A stretch of 64,000 nucleotides of DNA from Jannaschia formosa (GTDB lineage Bacteria > Pseudomonadota > Alphaproteobacteria > Rhodobacterales > Rhodobacteraceae). Under the pieces are notes generated by a model, which did not search any database, was not told the DNA's origin, and saw only the letters and a program-made list of their open reading frames with translations. Positions 34,806-42,883 of the stretch are shown piece by piece. The first letter of the stretch is position 1. Every line of letters begins with the position of its first letter. Where the stretch lies: assembly GCF_003340555.1 (NCBI RefSeq), contig NZ_QPLJ01000017.1:26548-90547 (forward strand), given 5' to 3'. A program made the position numbers and the translations under genes.

Positions 34806-35790
34806 GGATCATCTCCCCCGAGCATAGCCTGCGCGCGTTGTCGGCCACGGCCTCGGGCGTGGGCACCGTCACGTCCTCGAGCACGGGCGAGAACGGGATC
34901 GGCACGTCCATCGCGCCCATGCGCAGCACCGGCGCGTCGAGGTGGTAGAAGGCGGCGGCGTTGAGGCGCGAGGCGATCTCGGCGGTGACGCCGTAGCTCT
35001 GATGGCCTTCGTCGATGACGATGGCGCGCGAGGTCTTCCTGACGCTGTCGACCAGGGTCTTCTCGTCGAGCGGCACGATGGTGCGCGGGTCGATCACCTC
35101 GGCCTCGATCCCCTCCTTCGCCAGCATCACGGCGGCCTTCTCGGCCACCTGCACCATCGAGGAGGTGGCGATCAGCGTGATGTCCCTGCCCTCGCGCTTC
35201 ACGTTGGCCACGCCGAAGGGGATCAGATACTCCTCCTCGGGGACGGGGGCCTTGTCCTGGTACATCAGCTTGTCCTCGAAGATGACGACCGGGTTGTTGT
35301 CCCGGATCGCCGTCTTGAGCAGCCCCTTCGCCTCGTAGGCCGAGGAGGGCATCGCCACCTTCAGCCCCGGGATGTGCGCCACCAGCGCCTGAAGCGATTG
35401 CGAATGCTGCGCCGCCGAGCGCCGGGTGGCGCCCATGTTGGTGCGCAGCACCAGCGGCACGTTCAGCTTGCCGCCCGACATGTAGTGGATCTTGGCCGCC
35501 TGGTTGCAGAGCTGGTCCATGATCAGGAAGAGGAAGTCGCCGAACATCAGGTCGACGATGGGCCGCGCGCCGGTCATCGCGGCCCCGACCGCCAGCCCCA
35601 TGAAGCCCGGCTCCGAGATGGGGGTGTCGATGACGCGCGCGGTGCCGAACTCCTCCACGAGGCCGGACAGCACCTTGAAGGGCGTGCCCGCCTCGGCCAC
35701 GTCCTCGCCGATGATGAAGGTCGTCGGATCGCGGCGCATCTCCTCGGCGAGCGCCTCATTGACGGCCTGGGACAGGGTGATCTCTCGCAT
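34795..35790 (-). CDS. E1 beta subunit, acetoin/2-oxoacid dehydrogenase type
   Basis: A 331-residue transketolase-like subunit: GEDVAEAGTPFKVLSGL, DTPISEPGFMGLAVGAAMTGARPIVDLMFGDFLFLIMDQL, and the C-terminal GHQSYGVTAEIASRL domain. It pairs with E1 alpha to form the thiamine diphosphate enzyme that attacks the acyloin or 2-oxoacid. ATG 35790 is preferred over GTG 35799 because AAGGAG is correctly spaced from it. It lies 13 bp after the E1-alpha gene. Confidence 0.93.
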   Translation of the reverse strand: MREITLSQAVNEALAEEMRRDPTTFIIGEDVAEAGTPFKVLSGLVEEFGTARVIDTPISEPGFMGLAVGAAMTGARPIVDLMFGDFLFLIMDQLCNQAAKIHYMSGGKLNVPLVLRTNMGATRRSAAQHSQSLQALVAHIPGLKVAMPSSAYEAKGLLKTAIRDNNPVVIFEDKLMYQDKAPVPEEEYLIPFGVANVKREGRDITLIATSSMVQVAEKAAVMLAKEGIEAEVIDPRTIVPLDEKTLVDSVRKTSRAIVIDEGHQSYGVTAEIASRLNAAAFYHLDAPVLRMGAMDVPIPFSPVLEDVTVPTPEAVADNARRLCSGEMIHAA

Positions 35791-35803
35791 GGGGGACACT
35801 CCT

Positions 35804-36781
35804 TCAGTCCGCGTAGACGTGCATGTCCACTTCGGACATGTCGGGATATTTGGCGGCCTCGGCGTAGGCGACGGCGTCGGAGGCGTCCTTCTCGATCTCG
35901 GCGTTCATCGCCTCGATCTCCTCCTCGGTGGCGACGCCCTGCTCGACCAGCCAGCCGCGGAAGCGCACGATCGGGTCGCGATCCTGCTTCCAGGATCTCT
36001 CCTCGTCCTTGGAGCGGTAGTATTCGCGGTTGATGTCGCCGACATGGTGGCCGTGGTAGCGGTAGGTCTCGAGTTCGATGAAGAACGGGCCTTCGCCGCG
36101 GCGGGCGCGGGCGACCAGCTTCTGGGTCAGCGCGTTGACGGCGAGCACGTCCTGCCCGTCGACCTTGAACGCCTCGATCCCGAAGGCCTCGGCGCGGGCG
36201 GTGATCTCGCCCGCGGCGATCTCCTCGGTCCTCGTGTATTCCGAATAGCCGTTGTTTTCGCAGGCATAGATGACCGGCAGCTTCCAGAGTGCGGCCATGT
36301 TCATCACCTCGTAGAGCAGGCCCTGCGCCGTCGCGCCGTCGCCGAAGAAGCAGACGGTGACGTCGTCCTGGCCCAGCAGCTTGGCGCGCAGCGCCGAGCC
36401 GGTGGCGATGCCCATCGAGCCGCCGACGATGGCGTTGGCGCCGAGATTGCCGTGGCTCTGGTCGGCGATGTGCATCGACCCGCCCTTGCCGCGGCAGTAG
36501 CCCTCCTCCTTGCCAAGAAGCTCGCAGAACATCCGCCTGAAATCGGCGCCCTTGGCGACGCAGTGCCCGTGGCCGCGATGGGTCGAGGTGATGCGGTCGT
36601 CGTCCGTCAGCGCCTCGCAGATGCCGACGGCCACCGCCTCCTCGCCCGAATACATGTGCGTGAGGCCCGGCATCTTGGCCGAGAGGTAGAGCTGGTTGGC
36701 GTTGTCCTCGAAGGTGCGGATGCGGACCATCTGGCGGTACATCCGCAGGTAGTCCTCGGAATTGGTCTTCTGTTCGGCCAT
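35804..36781 (-). CDS. E1 alpha subunit, acetoin dehydrogenase (AcoA) type
   Basis: A 325-residue thiamine diphosphate-binding subunit: MYRQMVRIRTFEDNANQLYLSAKMPGLTHMYSGEEAVAVGICEAL, GKGGSMHIADQSHGNLGANAIVGGSMGIATGSAL and the TPP motif FFGDGATAQGLLYEVMNMAALWKLPVIYACENNGYSEYT. The sequence resembles AcoA more than pyruvate dehydrogenase E1 alpha, hence cleavage of an alpha-hydroxyketone is a possible reaction. It is followed at once by E1 beta. Start ATG 36781 lies 50 bp after the M24 gene. Confidence 0.92.
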   Translation of the reverse strand: MAEQKTNSEDYLRMYRQMVRIRTFEDNANQLYLSAKMPGLTHMYSGEEAVAVGICEALTDDDRITSTHRGHGHCVAKGADFRRMFCELLGKEEGYCRGKGGSMHIADQSHGNLGANAIVGGSMGIATGSALRAKLLGQDDVTVCFFGDGATAQGLLYEVMNMAALWKLPVIYACENNGYSEYTRTEEIAAGEITARAEAFGIEAFKVDGQDVLAVNALTQKLVARARRGEGPFFIELETYRYHGHHVGDINREYYRSKDEERSWKQDRDPIVRFRGWLVEQGVATEEEIEAMNAEIEKDASDAVAYAEAAKYPDMSEVDMHVYAD

Positions 36782-36831
36782 GATGTCCTCGTGCGCCGGG
36801 GCCCGCACGCCGAAGCGCGCGGGCGGTCCGG

Positions 36832-38130
36832 TCAGTAGCGGTTGGCGATGGGCAGGTCCTGCGCGGGGAAGAGCGAGATCACCTCGCAGCCCGTCTCGGT
36901 CACGACGACCTCCTCCTCGATGCGCGCGGCCGAGTAGCCGTCGGCGGCGGGGCAGTAGGTCTCGAGCGCGAAGACCATGCCGGTCTGGATCTCCATCGGG
37001 TGCTCGAGGCTGACCGCGCGGCTGATGATCGGCCGCTCGTGCAGGGCGAGGCCCAGCCCGTGGCCGAATTGCAGCCCGAAGGCCGCGTCCTCGTTCGGGA
37101 AGCCGAGCGACTCGGCCGTGGGCCAGACCTCGGCCACCTTGTCGGTGGTCACGCCCGGCTTGATCATCGCGATCGAGGCGTCGATCCATTCCCGCGCCTT
37201 GACGTAGGCGTCGTTCTGCGCGGGCGTCGCCATGCCCACGTTGAACGTGCGGTAGTAGCAGGTGCGATAGCCTTGGTAGGACTGCAGGATGTCGAAGAAG
37301 GCCTGGTCGCCGGGGCGGATCAGCCGGTCGGTGAAGTTGTGCGGATGCGGGTTGCAGCGCTCGCCCGAGATCGCGTTGATCGCCTCGACGTCGTCGGAGC
37401 CCATCTCGTAGAGCATCTTGTTCGACAGGGCCACGATGTCGTTCTCGCGGACGCCCGGCTTCAGCTCCTCGTAGATCATGTGGTAGACGCCATCGACCAT
37501 GCTGGCCGCCTGGGTCAGAAGCTGGATCTCGTCCCAGTTCTTGATCTCGCGCGCCGCCAGCATGATCTGCTGGCCATCGACGACATGCAGACCCTCTTCC
37601 TGCAGCGCGTGGAACATCGCGGTTTCCGCGTAATCCACGCCCACCGGCATGTCGGACATGCCCGCGTCCTTGATGAGCTGCGCGATCATCTTCGCGTATT
37701 TCTTCATCAGGCCGAATTCCGGCGGGATGGTCCCGCGCATGCCGACGACGCCGGCGAGGCAGTGGTCAGGCTCCAGCCAGTCGGAATGGCGCTTGTGGTG
37801 GACGGCGGCGGAGCCGAAATCCCAGACGTAGGGTGAGTCGTCGCCGGTCAGCAGGCAGAAGCGGCACATCTTGTCCCGCTCCCACTCGCCGATCTTGGTG
37901 GCCGAGACGTAGCGGATGTTGTTGACGTCGAAGAGCAGCAGCGTGCCCGCGTTCGAGTTCTGCAGCGACTGCCGCGTGCGGGCGAGGCGGTAGCGGCGCA
38001 GGCGGTCGTGGTCGATCCGGCGCTCGAAATCGACGGACATGTGGCCCCAGGCGGGGATCTTCTCCCGCCATTCCCAGTTCGGTTCGAGATCCTGGGGGGT
38101 CAGCAGGTTGGGCATCAGGGCGCGGGACAT
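36832..38130 (-). CDS. M24 'pita-bread' family protein with altered metal site
   Basis: A 432-residue protein with a creatinase-like N-terminal domain (about 40-190) and an M24 C-terminal domain. Of the five metal ligands of M24 aminopeptidases, Asp280 (FFDIL), His357 (FGHGLG), Glu390 (ALETYCP) and Glu405/406 (ARIEEEVVV) are seen, but the second Asp, expected in a D-x-x-R-T-F motif, is Cys291 (CYYRTF). Creatinase, a metal-free C-N hydrolase, also lacks that Asp. It may therefore hydrolyse or eliminate a small C-N or C-S compound rather than Xaa-Pro peptides. GGAGGAG precedes ATG 38130. Confidence 0.75.
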   Translation of the reverse strand: MSRALMPNLLTPQDLEPNWEWREKIPAWGHMSVDFERRIDHDRLRRYRLARTRQSLQNSNAGTLLLFDVNNIRYVSATKIGEWERDKMCRFCLLTGDDSPYVWDFGSAAVHHKRHSDWLEPDHCLAGVVGMRGTIPPEFGLMKKYAKMIAQLIKDAGMSDMPVGVDYAETAMFHALQEEGLHVVDGQQIMLAAREIKNWDEIQLLTQAASMVDGVYHMIYEELKPGVRENDIVALSNKMLYEMGSDDVEAINAISGERCNPHPHNFTDRLIRPGDQAFFDILQSYQGYRTCYYRTFNVGMATPAQNDAYVKAREWIDASIAMIKPGVTTDKVAEVWPTAESLGFPNEDAAFGLQFGHGLGLALHERPIISRAVSLEHPMEIQTGMVFALETYCPAADGYSAARIEEEVVVTETGCEVISLFPAQDLPIANRY

Positions 38131-38200
38131 CGCGTGGCTCCTCCGCGGGCGTGCGGCGGCGCGCCCGTCTTGTCTGTGGATGAATGGGGGTCGGTCGGCG

Positions 38201-39010
38201 TTACTGGATGCACCAGCCGCCATCGATGTGGATCATCTGGCCGGTCATGTAGTCGCTGTCGTCCGAGGCGAGGAACGAGGCGGTGCCGGTGATGTCGTCG
38301 GGATAGCTGACGCGCTTGATCTGCAGCGCGTCGCGGACGATGTCCTCGTAGGCCTGGCCTTCCTTCTGCTTGAAGCCGATATCGACGAGGTCCTTGTCGA
38401 GCTGCTCCCACAGCGGGGTGACAACGACGCCGGGGGCGTAGCCGTTGACGGTGATGTTGTGCTCGGCCAGGCCGATGGCGCCGCAATGGGTCAGGGCGAG
38501 GCAGCCGTATTTCGAGGTGCAGTAGACGGTGACGTCGACCAGCGGCTTGCGCGACGCGATGGATCCGACGTTGATCAGCTTGTAGGGGTGCTTCTCCATC
38601 GGGCCCTGGGCGATCATCTGGCGGGCCGTCTCCTGCATGCCCAGCCACATCGCCTTGGTGTTCACGTTCATGATGAGGTCCCAGTTGTCCTCGTCGATGT
38701 CCATGAAGAAGCGCGGCTTGTTCAGCCCGGCGTTGAACAGGCCCACGTTGATCGAGCCGAAGGCCTCGACGGTGGCGGCGACGGCGGCGGCGTTGTCCTC
38801 GCGCTTGGTGACGTCCATCCGGACGGCGATGGCGCGCCCGCCCCCGGCGGCGTTGATCTTGTCGGCCATCTGCTGCGCGGCGTCGCCGTCGAGGTCCCCG
38901 AGGCAGACATCGGCGCCCTGGGCGGCGAAGGCCTCCGCGTTGGCGGCCCCCATGCCGCGGGCGGCGCCGGTGATGAGGATGTGCTTACCTTCGAGGCGTT
39001 TGGGGTCCAT
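38201..39010 (-). CDS. SDR-family dehydrogenase (polyol/diol type)
   Basis: A 269-residue short-chain dehydrogenase: TGAARGMG near 15, FNAGLNKP near 91, catalytic Ser in NVGSIASRK, YCTSK near 168 and the C-terminal FLASDDSDYMTGQMIHIDGGWCIQ. It is a clear paralogue of the SDR at 42051-42848 on the other side of the operator region. ATG 39010 follows AGGGAGGAAG. It is the second gene of the leftward operon, right after the fusion regulator. Oxidation of a polyol, diol or sugar delivered by the divergent ABC transporter is the likely job. Confidence 0.88.
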   Translation of the reverse strand: MDPKRLEGKHILITGAARGMGAANAEAFAAQGADVCLGDLDGDAAQQMADKINAAGGGRAIAVRMDVTKREDNAAAVAATVEAFGSINVGLFNAGLNKPRFFMDIDEDNWDLIMNVNTKAMWLGMQETARQMIAQGPMEKHPYKLINVGSIASRKPLVDVTVYCTSKYGCLALTHCGAIGLAEHNITVNGYAPGVVVTPLWEQLDKDLVDIGFKQKEGQAYEDIVRDALQIKRVSYPDDITGTASFLASDDSDYMTGQMIHIDGGWCIQ

Positions 39011-39023
39011 GTCTTCCTCCCTG

Positions 39024-40820
39024 TCAGACCGGTCGTTCGAGAATCTCCTCGGCGCGTTCCTGCACGCGGGCGAGGGCGTCGCGCGGGGCGATGAGCCCGC
39101 GCAGCATGTCGTGAAGCTCCTCCCCGCAGAGCCGGATGATGTCCGAGATCTGCGGGATGGGCGGGCGCGGCCAGAATTGCAGCTCGTCGCGCCAGGACAT
39201 CTGGTCGACCGCCTCGAAGACCGGCGACAGGCGCCGCACCTCGGGGTCGGCGCCGACCGAGTAGCGCGGCGCCGTGCGGCTGCCGTTCTGGGCATAGAGC
39301 TTCTGCGCGCCGGGCGAGGTGAAGGCGACCAGCGCCTCGACCGCGTCGTCCACCCGCTCGGGCGCGAGGTTCGCGGGCACGCAGAGCGCATAGCCGCCCA
39401 CGGGGGCGATCGGCGCACCCTCGGGGCCGTGCGGGTGGGGCAGGTAGCCGGTCCGCCCGTGGGCGGGGCAGCTTTCGTCCAGCTCGAAATAGGGGGCGAG
39501 CAGCGTGTAGCCGTAGGCCATCGGCACGCGGCCCTCGGCATAGGGGCGGACGCGCTCGTACCAGGACATCGACAGGATGTCGGGCGGCGAGAAGTCCAGC
39601 AGCGCCATCAGGTATTCCGCTGCCGCCAGCGCGCGGGGGCTGTCGAGCCGGGGTGCCAGGCCTCCCTGCGCCAGCCGGTCGGCATCGAAGCCGCCCGCGA
39701 TGGAAGGCATGTCGACGATGGGCTGGCCGAAGGCCGCGCAGGTCATCATGAAGGTATGGCCGAGCGCGGTGCCCCGCGCCGCGTTCCACGCCATGCCGTA
39801 GCGGCCCCGCCGCGGTTCGTGGAAGTGGCGGGCGGCCTCCAGCACGGCCTCGACCGTGCCGGGCGCTTCCAGCCCGGCTTCCGCGAAGAGGTCGCGGCGG
39901 TAGAACAGAAGCTCCGGCGTGGTCTGGCTCGGCACGCCGTAGGGCACGCCGTCCCAATGGGTCGCGCGCCAGCCCGCGGTGTGGAAGTCGTTCGGGTCGA
40001 GCCGGTCGACCTCCATCACCTCGGGCAGGGGGCGAATCACGCCCTTCTCGACGAACTCGCCCAGCCAGGGCAGGTCGACGGCGATCAGGTCGTAGCGGCT
40101 GCGCGCGCGCGTCGCGTTCCGCAGGGCCTCCTCGCGCAGCCGGTCGATGGAGAAGGCGCGCTGGTGGATCTCGGCCCCGACGATCTGCTCGAACTGCCGC
40201 TTGAGCGTGCCCATCACCATGAAGGTCGGATCTCCATGAACCAGCACGCGCAGGCCGCCCGAAAGCGTGATGGGCCGGGGCAGGGGCAGGGGCGGCGCGA
40301 TGGTGGCCTGGCCCGGCTGGTAGGAGCCGCCGTAGTAATAGTCGATGTCGCGGGTGCCCGCGCCGAAATGGTCGCGCCCGAGTCGGTGGACGCGGCCTGC
40401 GATCTCCGCGAAACGTTCGAGCAGGGCCGGGCTTGGGTGGAGTGAGAAGCTTCGCCCGCTGCGGGTGCGCGGGCGCAGCTCGACCAGGCCCGCCTCGCGG
40501 ATCTCGGCCAGCTTGCGGGTCCCGGTGGCGTAGGGCACGCCCGAAGCCAGCACGAGCCCCGAGGGCGAGACGATCCGCCCCTCCAGATGGCTGCGCATCA
40601 GGTGGAGCAGCATGTTGAGATGCGGGTTCGGCGTGTTGGGCTCGATCGCGCCGTCGATCTCCTGCGTCAGCGCCTGCAGGAAGGCCAGCACGCGCGCCAT
40701 GTCCGGGGTCGCGGCGAGGGCGCCGCTCGCGGGGGCGCCACGAGGTCCGGATCGGATGTTTTCGGCGGCTGCGGCGTGCATCTGTCCGTCCGGCTTGGGG
40801 GGGTGGTGCGGTTGGCGCAT
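39024..40820 (-). CDS. Winged-helix/solute-binding-protein fusion regulator
   Basis: A 598-residue protein without a signal peptide. The N-terminal third contains a winged helix (about 68-125: LNMLLHLMRSHLEGRIVSPSGLVLASGVPYATGTRKLAEIREAGLVEL, then a basic wing RPRTRSGRSF). From about residue 185 to the end it is a family-1 extracellular solute-binding domain (LRVLVHGDPTFMVMGTLKRQFEQIV; YDLIAVDLPWLGEFVEKGVIRPL; PYGVPSQTTPELLFYRRDLFAEAGL; PMAYGYTLLAPYF; EALVAFTSPGAQKLYAQNG). So a transporter-type ligand trap appears to serve as the sensor domain of a cytoplasmic DNA-binding protein. It starts next to the operator pair; the exact start (ATG 40820 or 40781) is uncertain. Confidence 0.8.
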   Translation of the reverse strand: MRQPHHPPKPDGQMHAAAAENIRSGPRGAPASGALAATPDMARVLAFLQALTQEIDGAIEPNTPNPHLNMLLHLMRSHLEGRIVSPSGLVLASGVPYATGTRKLAEIREAGLVELRPRTRSGRSFSLHPSPALLERFAEIAGRVHRLGRDHFGAGTRDIDYYYGGSYQPGQATIAPPLPLPRPITLSGGLRVLVHGDPTFMVMGTLKRQFEQIVGAEIHQRAFSIDRLREEALRNATRARSRYDLIAVDLPWLGEFVEKGVIRPLPEVMEVDRLDPNDFHTAGWRATHWDGVPYGVPSQTTPELLFYRRDLFAEAGLEAPGTVEAVLEAARHFHEPRRGRYGMAWNAARGTALGHTFMMTCAAFGQPIVDMPSIAGGFDADRLAQGGLAPRLDSPRALAAAEYLMALLDFSPPDILSMSWYERVRPYAEGRVPMAYGYTLLAPYFELDESCPAHGRTGYLPHPHGPEGAPIAPVGGYALCVPANLAPERVDDAVEALVAFTSPGAQKLYAQNGSRTAPRYSVGADPEVRRLSPVFEAVDQMSWRDELQFWPRPPIPQISDIIRLCGEELHDMLRGLIAPRDALARVQERAEEILERPV

Positions 40821-40871
40821 GGGGTGTCCAGTCGAAATGTCCGAATTGGCGAGGGGCCGACACGCCCCATA

Positions 40872-40907
40872 TGTCCATTATGGACAGAAATTTATCCATA
40901 ATGGGTA
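40872..40907. promoter_or_regulatory. Tandem 15-bp operators in the divergent promoter
   Basis: TGTCCATTATGGACA (40872-40886, perfect dyad) and TATCCATAATGGGTA (40893-40907, one mismatch) have centres 21 bp apart, two helical turns. TGTCC half-sites recur at 40825 and 40838. This AT-rich island lies between the fusion-regulator gene and the sugar-binding-protein gene and is the obvious target of that regulator. Confidence 0.7.
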
Positions 40908-41008
40908 TCTTCTGGTTTTCCGCGCCGCCCGGTTTTCGCCCACAACCGACGCAGAACGCCGTGTCGGGAGGCAGAGGCGATCGATCCAGAAAGAGGGAGG
41001 ACCACCAC

Positions 41009-41971
41009 ATGAAGACGACCTTCGCCGCGACCCTCGTCGCGACCACCGCGCTGGCCGGCGCCGCACTGGCCGAACAGCACGGGGAAAAGATGACCATCGG
41101 CATCACCCAGAACAACGTGGGCGTGGACAGCTACCAGACGACCTACGAGCGCGCCTTCATCGAGGCGGCCGAGGCCAACGACATGGTCGAAACCGTCGTG
41201 CTGGATGCCGGCGGCGACGTCGCCCGCCAGATCGCGCAGATGGAGGACCTGATCCAGCAGGAAGTCGACGCCATCATCATCTGGCCGACCAATGGCGAGG
41301 CCGTCATCCCCGCCGTGCGCAAGGCCAGCCAGGCCGGCATCCCGGTCATCGTGACCAATTCGAACATCGCCGAGCAGGGCTTCGACTTCGTCGCCTCCTT
41401 CTCGGGGCCCGACAACATCACGCAGGGCGCCCGCTCGGCCGAGATCATGTGCGACAAGTTCAAGGCCGACGGCATCGAGAACGAGGCCCGCGTCGTCCAG
41501 ATCTCGGGCCAGCCCGGCTACACCACCGCCATCGAGCGCGCCCAGGGCTTCGAGGAGCGCCTGCCCGAGGTCTGCCCGAACGTCGAGCTGGTCGAGACCC
41601 AGCCGGGCGACTGGAACCGCGAGAAGTCGCAGCAGGTCATGGAGGCCTTCCTCGTCAAGTATGACGACATCGACGGCGTCTATGCCGGCGACGACAACAT
41701 GGGCGTGGGCGCGCTGAACGCCGCCAAGGCCGCAGGCCGCGCCGAGGACATCGTCTTCGTCGGCGCCACCAACTTCGCCGTCGGCTACGAGGCGATGGAG
41801 GCCGGCGAGTACTGGGGCTCCATCTACCAGTCGCCCGTCGACGACGCCCGCGCCGCGCTGCAGACCGCCATCGACGTGCTCAACGGCGAGGAGGTCCCCT
41901 TCCTCAACTACTTCGACACGCCGAAGATCACGCAGGAGAACATGGGCGACTACGAGAAGCCCGTTTTCTGA
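41009..41971 (+). CDS. Ribose-class ABC sugar-binding protein
   Basis: A 320-residue exported binding protein: signal peptide MKTTFAATLVATTALAGAALA, then a type I periplasmic-binding fold (IGITQNNVGVDSYQTTYERAFIEAA; VDAIIIWPTNGEAVIPAVRKASQAGIPVIVTNSNI; DGVYAGDDNMGVGALNAAKAAGR). ATG 41009 has GAGGGAGG upstream. First gene of the rightward operon; it should bind the substrate (sugar or polyol) that the leftward operon catabolises. Confidence 0.92.
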   Translation: MKTTFAATLVATTALAGAALAEQHGEKMTIGITQNNVGVDSYQTTYERAFIEAAEANDMVETVVLDAGGDVARQIAQMEDLIQQEVDAIIIWPTNGEAVIPAVRKASQAGIPVIVTNSNIAEQGFDFVASFSGPDNITQGARSAEIMCDKFKADGIENEARVVQISGQPGYTTAIERAQGFEERLPEVCPNVELVETQPGDWNREKSQQVMEAFLVKYDDIDGVYAGDDNMGVGALNAAKAAGRAEDIVFVGATNFAVGYEAMEAGEYWGSIYQSPVDDARAALQTAIDVLNGEEVPFLNYFDTPKITQENMGDYEKPVF

Positions 41972-41993
41972 TCCCGCCCACTCTCTCCCCGTC

Positions 41994-42023
41994 GGGACGG
42001 GGCGGCTTCGGCCGTCCCGTCCC
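41994..42023 (+). terminator. UUCG-loop hairpin after the binding-protein gene
   Basis: A 13-bp stem with a single G-U pair is closed by the extra-stable TTCG tetraloop, between the binding-protein and SDR genes. It probably protects the upstream mRNA and reduces read-through. Confidence 0.65.
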
Positions 42024-42050
42024 TCGGATCAACGACGAAGGGGGTATCTC

Positions 42051-42848
42051 ATGGGACGGGTTTCCGGGCGGTCCTGCATCGTGACGGGCGCCGCGCGCGG
42101 CATCGGTCGCGCCATCGGTGAGGCGTTGCTCGACGAGGGCGCCGAGGTCTGCTTCGCGGACATCAACGGCGACCTGGCCGCCGAGGTGGCCGAGGCGAAC
42201 CGCGCCCGCCTCAACGGCGGCGCGGCCCGCGTCACCCATGCCAGGGTCGACGTCACCGACCGCGAGCAGGTCCGCGCGATGATCGCGCACACGGTCGAGC
42301 GCTTCGGCAAGCTCGACGTCAAGTTCAACAATGCGGGCGTGAACCGGCCGATGAACTTCCTGGACGTGACCGAGGAGAACTGGCGCTTCATCATGGACGT
42401 GAACGGGCTGGGCTGCATGATCGGCATGCAGGAGGCCGCGCGCCAGATGATCGCCCAGGGCGGGGGCGGCAAGATCGTCAACACCGCCAGCATCGCCAGC
42501 CGCCAGGGCTTCGGCAATGTCGCGCCCTATTGCGCGAGCAAGTTCGCGGTCGTGGCGCTGACGCAGTCGGGCGCGCGCGACCTCGCCGCGCATGGCATCA
42601 CCGTGACGGGCTTCGCGCCCGGCGTGGTGGCCACCGAGATGTGGGAGCAGGTCGACCGCGACCTGATGGAGATCGGCGCGGCCCAGCGGCCGGGCCAGGC
42701 GATGGAGGAATTTTCGGCCGACATCCTCAAGGGCCGCGTCGCGCGGCCCCGGGACGTCACCGGGACGACGACGTTCCTGGCGTCCGAGGACAGCGACTAC
42801 ATGACCGGCCAGATCGTGATGATCGACGGGGGCATGACATTGGTCTGA
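42051..42848 (+). CDS. SDR-family dehydrogenase (polyol/diol type), paralogue
   Basis: A 265-residue short-chain dehydrogenase: TGAARGIG near 13, FNNAGVNRP near 90, catalytic Ser in NTASIASRQG, YCASK near 162, C-terminal FLASEDSDYMTGQIVMIDGGMTLV. It resembles sorbitol or meso-2,3-butanediol dehydrogenases and is a sister of the SDR at 38201-39010. It sits inside the ABC operon between binding protein and permease genes, which ties it to the first oxidation of the imported compound. Confidence 0.88.
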   Translation: MGRVSGRSCIVTGAARGIGRAIGEALLDEGAEVCFADINGDLAAEVAEANRARLNGGAARVTHARVDVTDREQVRAMIAHTVERFGKLDVKFNNAGVNRPMNFLDVTEENWRFIMDVNGLGCMIGMQEAARQMIAQGGGGKIVNTASIASRQGFGNVAPYCASKFAVVALTQSGARDLAAHGITVTGFAPGVVATEMWEQVDRDLMEIGAAQRPGQAMEEFSADILKGRVARPRDVTGTTTFLASEDSDYMTGQIVMIDGGMTLV

Positions 42849-42883
42849 CGCCAGGCGCGCGGACCGGAGGGGGGAGGAACAGA

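Noticed and set aside
36832-38130. Possible DMSP lyase DddP
   Set aside because: DddP is also an M24-fold protein, but the residues around its known metal site (two close Asp residues and a third in D-I-S-R) are not matched here, and the N-terminal region differs.
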